From: JBOGFI01 sp050743365
GTDB lineage: Bacteria > Actinomycetota > Acidimicrobiia > IMCC26256 > JACDBD01
Assembly: GCA_050743365.1 (NCBI GenBank)
Contig: JBOGFI010000116.1
Coordinates: 1-6,397, forward strand
Length of the DNA: 6,397 bases
Reading direction: 5' to 3'
Positions 4,171 through 6,397 of the stretch are shown here, piece by piece. Position 1 is the stretch's first letter, and each line of letters begins with the position of its first letter. Both the position numbers and the translations under genes were made by a program. The notes below the pieces were generated by a model that worked only from the letters and a program-made list of their open reading frames with translations, had not been told where the DNA came from and ran no database searches.

Positions 4171-6397
4171 GCATCGGGGTGCTAGGCGAGGGTAGAGGCG
4201 AGTACTACCTCGCGTCGGTCGGTCATGGCATCGAGGACTACTACACCGGCCTCGGTGAGGCACCGGGACGGTGGATCGGCTCGGCCTCGACGTCACTGGG
4301 GCTCGCTGGCCAGGTGGAGGACGACGCCTTCCGGGCGGTGCTCGACGGCCGGGACCCTCATAACGGTGAACGGCTCGGACGAGCCCGCAATCGGCGAGTG
4401 CCGGGCTACGACCTGACGTTCCGGGCACCCAAATCGGTTTCGCTGCTGTTCGGGCTCGGCGATCCGGAGATCCGCCACGGGGTCGTCGAAGCGCACGAGG
4501 CCGCGGTCGCAGCCGCACTGGAATACATGGAACGCGAAGCCGCGGTCAGCCGGCGCGGCCACAACGGGATCCGGAGGGTCACGACGACCGGGTTCATCGC
4601 CGCGGCGTTCCGGCACCGTTCGAGCCGGGCCGGCGACCCTCACTTGCACAGCCACGTCGTGGCGGCGAACCTCTGCCGAGGCAGTGACGGCGTGTGGGCG
4701 ACCCTCGATGGCCGCCAGCTGTTCATCCAAGCCAAGACCGGCGGGTACCTCTACGAGGCAGCCCTACGCCACGAGCTCACCCGCGTGCTCGGTGCGCGCT
4801 GGGGACCGGTACGCAACGGCATCGCCGATGTAGCTGGCATCCCCGAGCACGTCCTCAAAGCGTTCTCGCAGCGGCGAGCCGAGATCGAGGCCCACATGAC
4901 CGCACGTGGCACGTCGTCGCCGCGAGCCGCGCAAGTTGCGACCCTGGCGACGCGCCGGCCCAAGGACGAGCACGTCGACGGCGCCATGCTCACCGCCGAC
5001 TGGCGGCTCCGCGCCGCGGTTCTGGGCTTCGATCCCCGGAGCCTGGGCACCCTGCTGCACCAAGACCGCATCGTCCCTCTCAGCCCGAGGAATCGGGCGA
5101 CCATCTTCGCCGTGTTGTCGGGCCCCGACGGGCTCACCGCTCAAGCCAGCAGCTTCGATCGGCGCGACGTGCTGCGCGCACTCTGCGACCGGCTCCCCCG
5201 CGGCGCCACAGTCGCCGACGTCGAGCGTCTGGCCGACGAGTACCTGAGCCGCCCGGAAGTTGTGGCTCTCGACGGGCAAGCGACGCGCCTGCTCACGACC
5301 GATGTCATCCGTCTCCGGAACGGACGGGTCGTTCCCGGCGCAAACGAAGCCGGGCGCTACTCGACCCGCGAGCTGATGGCACTTGAGAGCGCACTCGTCG
5401 ATCACGCCGTCGGGCGAGCTTCCGAGCAGACGAACACCGTGCAACCGTTCGCGGTCGAGGAGGTCCTGGAGCAGCACCGGTATCTCTCGGACGAGCAGCG
5501 CACGATCGTCCGTCGGCTCACCACCCTCGGCCACGGAGTCGACGTCGTCGTCGCGCCCGCAGGCGCGGGCAAGACCCGCGCGCTCGATGCCGCCGCCGAC
5601 GCTTGGCACGGCGCGGGCTATCACGTCGTCGGCGCTGCGCTGGCGGCCCGCGCCGCCCAAGAACTCGAGCACGCCGCCGGGATCCCCAGCCGCACGATCA
5701 CCGGGCTCATCGCAGCCTTCCAACGGCCCGATCATCATCCGCTCGGCTCGGCCACGGTTCTCGTCGTCGACGAGGCTGGCATGGTCGGCACCCGAACCCT
5801 GGCCCGCATCCTCGTCGAAGCCCGCCACCACGACAGCAAGGTCGTGCTCGTCGGCGACCCCCACCAGCTGCCCGAGATCGACGCCGGCGGAGCCCTCGCC
5901 GCCCTCGCCCAGCGACTCGACGCCATCGGCCTCAGCGAGAACCACCGCCAGACCCACGAGTGGGAGAAGCACGCACTGGCGCAGTGGCGCGACGGCGCCA
6001 TCGACACCGCCATGCGCCTCTACCAAACCCACGGACGTCTCGTGGTCGCGCCCGAGGGCGTCGACGCCCGGGACCTTATGGTCGCCGACTGGCACGCCAG
6101 CGAGACCTCGGGCTCCAGCGCGGTCATGCTCGCGGCGCGCCAGCGCGACGTCGACGAACTCAACGGTCGCGCCCGGGCCCTACAAGCAGCATCGGGCGTC
6201 TTGACCGGCCCCACGTTGCTCGTGGGCGGCCGCGCCTACCAGGCCGGCGACCGGGTCATGACCCTCAAGAACGAGTACCGCCTCGGCGTCCGCAACGGGA
6301 CGCGTGGCACCGTGCTCGCCGTCGACGGGTCCCAGCGCGCCCTGATCGTAGCGACCACGACCGGCGCAACCATCACGCTGCCAGCGCGGTACATCGA
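4164..6397 (+). CDS. MobF conjugative relaxase-helicase (TrwC/TraA type), 3' truncated by window
   Basis: 744 complete codons are visible with no stop; the gene runs off the right edge. It nicks one strand at oriT, stays bound to it through a tyrosine, and unwinds the plasmid or element for transfer. Start GTG 4164 has GGAG 9 bases upstream; TTG 4167 (TTGA overlap) is an alternative. N-terminal relaxase: paired tyrosines Y14/Y15 and Y26/Y27 (GEYYL, EDYYTG), DLTFRAPKSVSLLF (83-96), and the HUH metal triad H151, H162, H164 (FRH...PHLHSH), spaced as in TrwC. Helicase part, RecD-like: LSDEQ (441-445), Walker A APAGAGKT (464-471), Walker B D536-E537, GDPHQLP (564-570), ENHRQ (592-596), and GDRVM (695-699) followed by NGT (711-713). 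TraA/TrwC proteins are usually about 900-1500 residues, so a C-terminal portion is missing from view. All key residues are present, suggesting an active enzyme. Confidence 0.95.
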   Translation, partial: MLSIGVLGEGRGEYYLASVGHGIEDYYTGLGEAPGRWIGSASTSLGLAGQVEDDAFRAVLDGRDPHNGERLGRARNRRVPGYDLTFRAPKSVSLLFGLGDPEIRHGVVEAHEAAVAAALEYMEREAAVSRRGHNGIRRVTTTGFIAAAFRHRSSRAGDPHLHSHVVAANLCRGSDGVWATLDGRQLFIQAKTGGYLYEAALRHELTRVLGARWGPVRNGIADVAGIPEHVLKAFSQRRAEIEAHMTARGTSSPRAAQVATLATRRPKDEHVDGAMLTADWRLRAAVLGFDPRSLGTLLHQDRIVPLSPRNRATIFAVLSGPDGLTAQASSFDRRDVLRALCDRLPRGATVADVERLADEYLSRPEVVALDGQATRLLTTDVIRLRNGRVVPGANEAGRYSTRELMALESALVDHAVGRASEQTNTVQPFAVEEVLEQHRYLSDEQRTIVRRLTTLGHGVDVVVAPAGAGKTRALDAAADAWHGAGYHVVGAALAARAAQELEHAAGIPSRTITGLIAAFQRPDHHPLGSATVLVVDEAGMVGTRTLARILVEARHHDSKVVLVGDPHQLPEIDAGGALAALAQRLDAIGLSENHRQTHEWEKHALAQWRDGAIDTAMRLYQTHGRLVVAPEGVDARDLMVADWHASETSGSSAVMLAARQRDVDELNGRARALQAASGVLTGPTLLVGGRAYQAGDRVMTLKNEYRLGVRNGTRGTVLAVDGSQRALIVATTTGATITLPARYI

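Noticed and set aside
3128..4174. Long open frame on the minus strand (about 348 codons) across the repeat region and HTH gene, and another at 2944-3720
   Set aside because: Both are antisense to the permease end, the repeat arrays and the HTH gene; their products are Arg/Pro/Ala-rich with repeat-derived words such as AYRAAYRA, typical of chance frames in GC-rich DNA.
4764..6095. Minus-strand open frame of about 443 codons opposite the relaxase
   Set aside because: It is the antisense shadow of the clear MobF coding frame; no domain is recognisable and the plus frame contains all relaxase and helicase motifs.

Overview
The window is strongly GC-rich. Its genes use G or C at most third codon positions, often start with GTG, and are packed with 4-base stop/start overlaps. 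This suggests a high-GC actinobacterium; genus cannot be judged from the sequence. It holds two blocks on the plus strand: a metabolic or transport operon on the left and the start of a conjugation module on the right, separated by a repeat-rich control region.

Block 1 (1-3209) is a tight operon of at least five genes. It contains the C-terminal end of an unrecognised protein (3-245), a membrane-anchored peroxiredoxin-like protein (242-781), a small histidine-rich multipass membrane protein (778-1215), an alpha/beta-hydrolase with an intact triad (1212-2012) and an MFS exporter-like permease (2022-3209). The first four genes are joined by GTGA or ATGA overlaps; the permease starts 9 bases after the hydrolase stop. 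A shared process is likely, but the substrate is not visible.

The intergenic control region (3210-3628) carries two different families of 11-bp direct repeats. Family A (GCGCGGTAGGC) has seven perfect copies in two clusters flanking a centre with two short inverted repeats. Family B (CGGGAG-Y-G-R-T-Y) has seven direct copies plus one inverted copy, which forms a near-perfect 11-bp hairpin beside an A6 tract. Copies fall in different reading frames, so they look like protein-binding DNA sites (operator, oriT or replication iterons) and not coding repeats. One further family B site lies alone at 4149-4159, over the likely ribosome binding site of the relaxase gene.

Block 2 (3629-6397) is a short HTH_17/excisionase/BldC-like DNA-binding protein (3629-3931), a questionable 80-codon ORF (3928-4170), and a MobF (TrwC/TraA-type) relaxase-helicase (4164 to beyond the window end). 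The relaxase has its tyrosine pairs, HUH histidine triad and RecD-like helicase motifs. The most attractive hypothesis is that the small HTH protein binds family B head to tail, controlling its own gene and the relaxase, and perhaps forming the relaxosome at an oriT in 3210-3628. No integrase, replication initiator, tRNA, att site or IS is visible, so plasmid and integrative element cannot be told apart.
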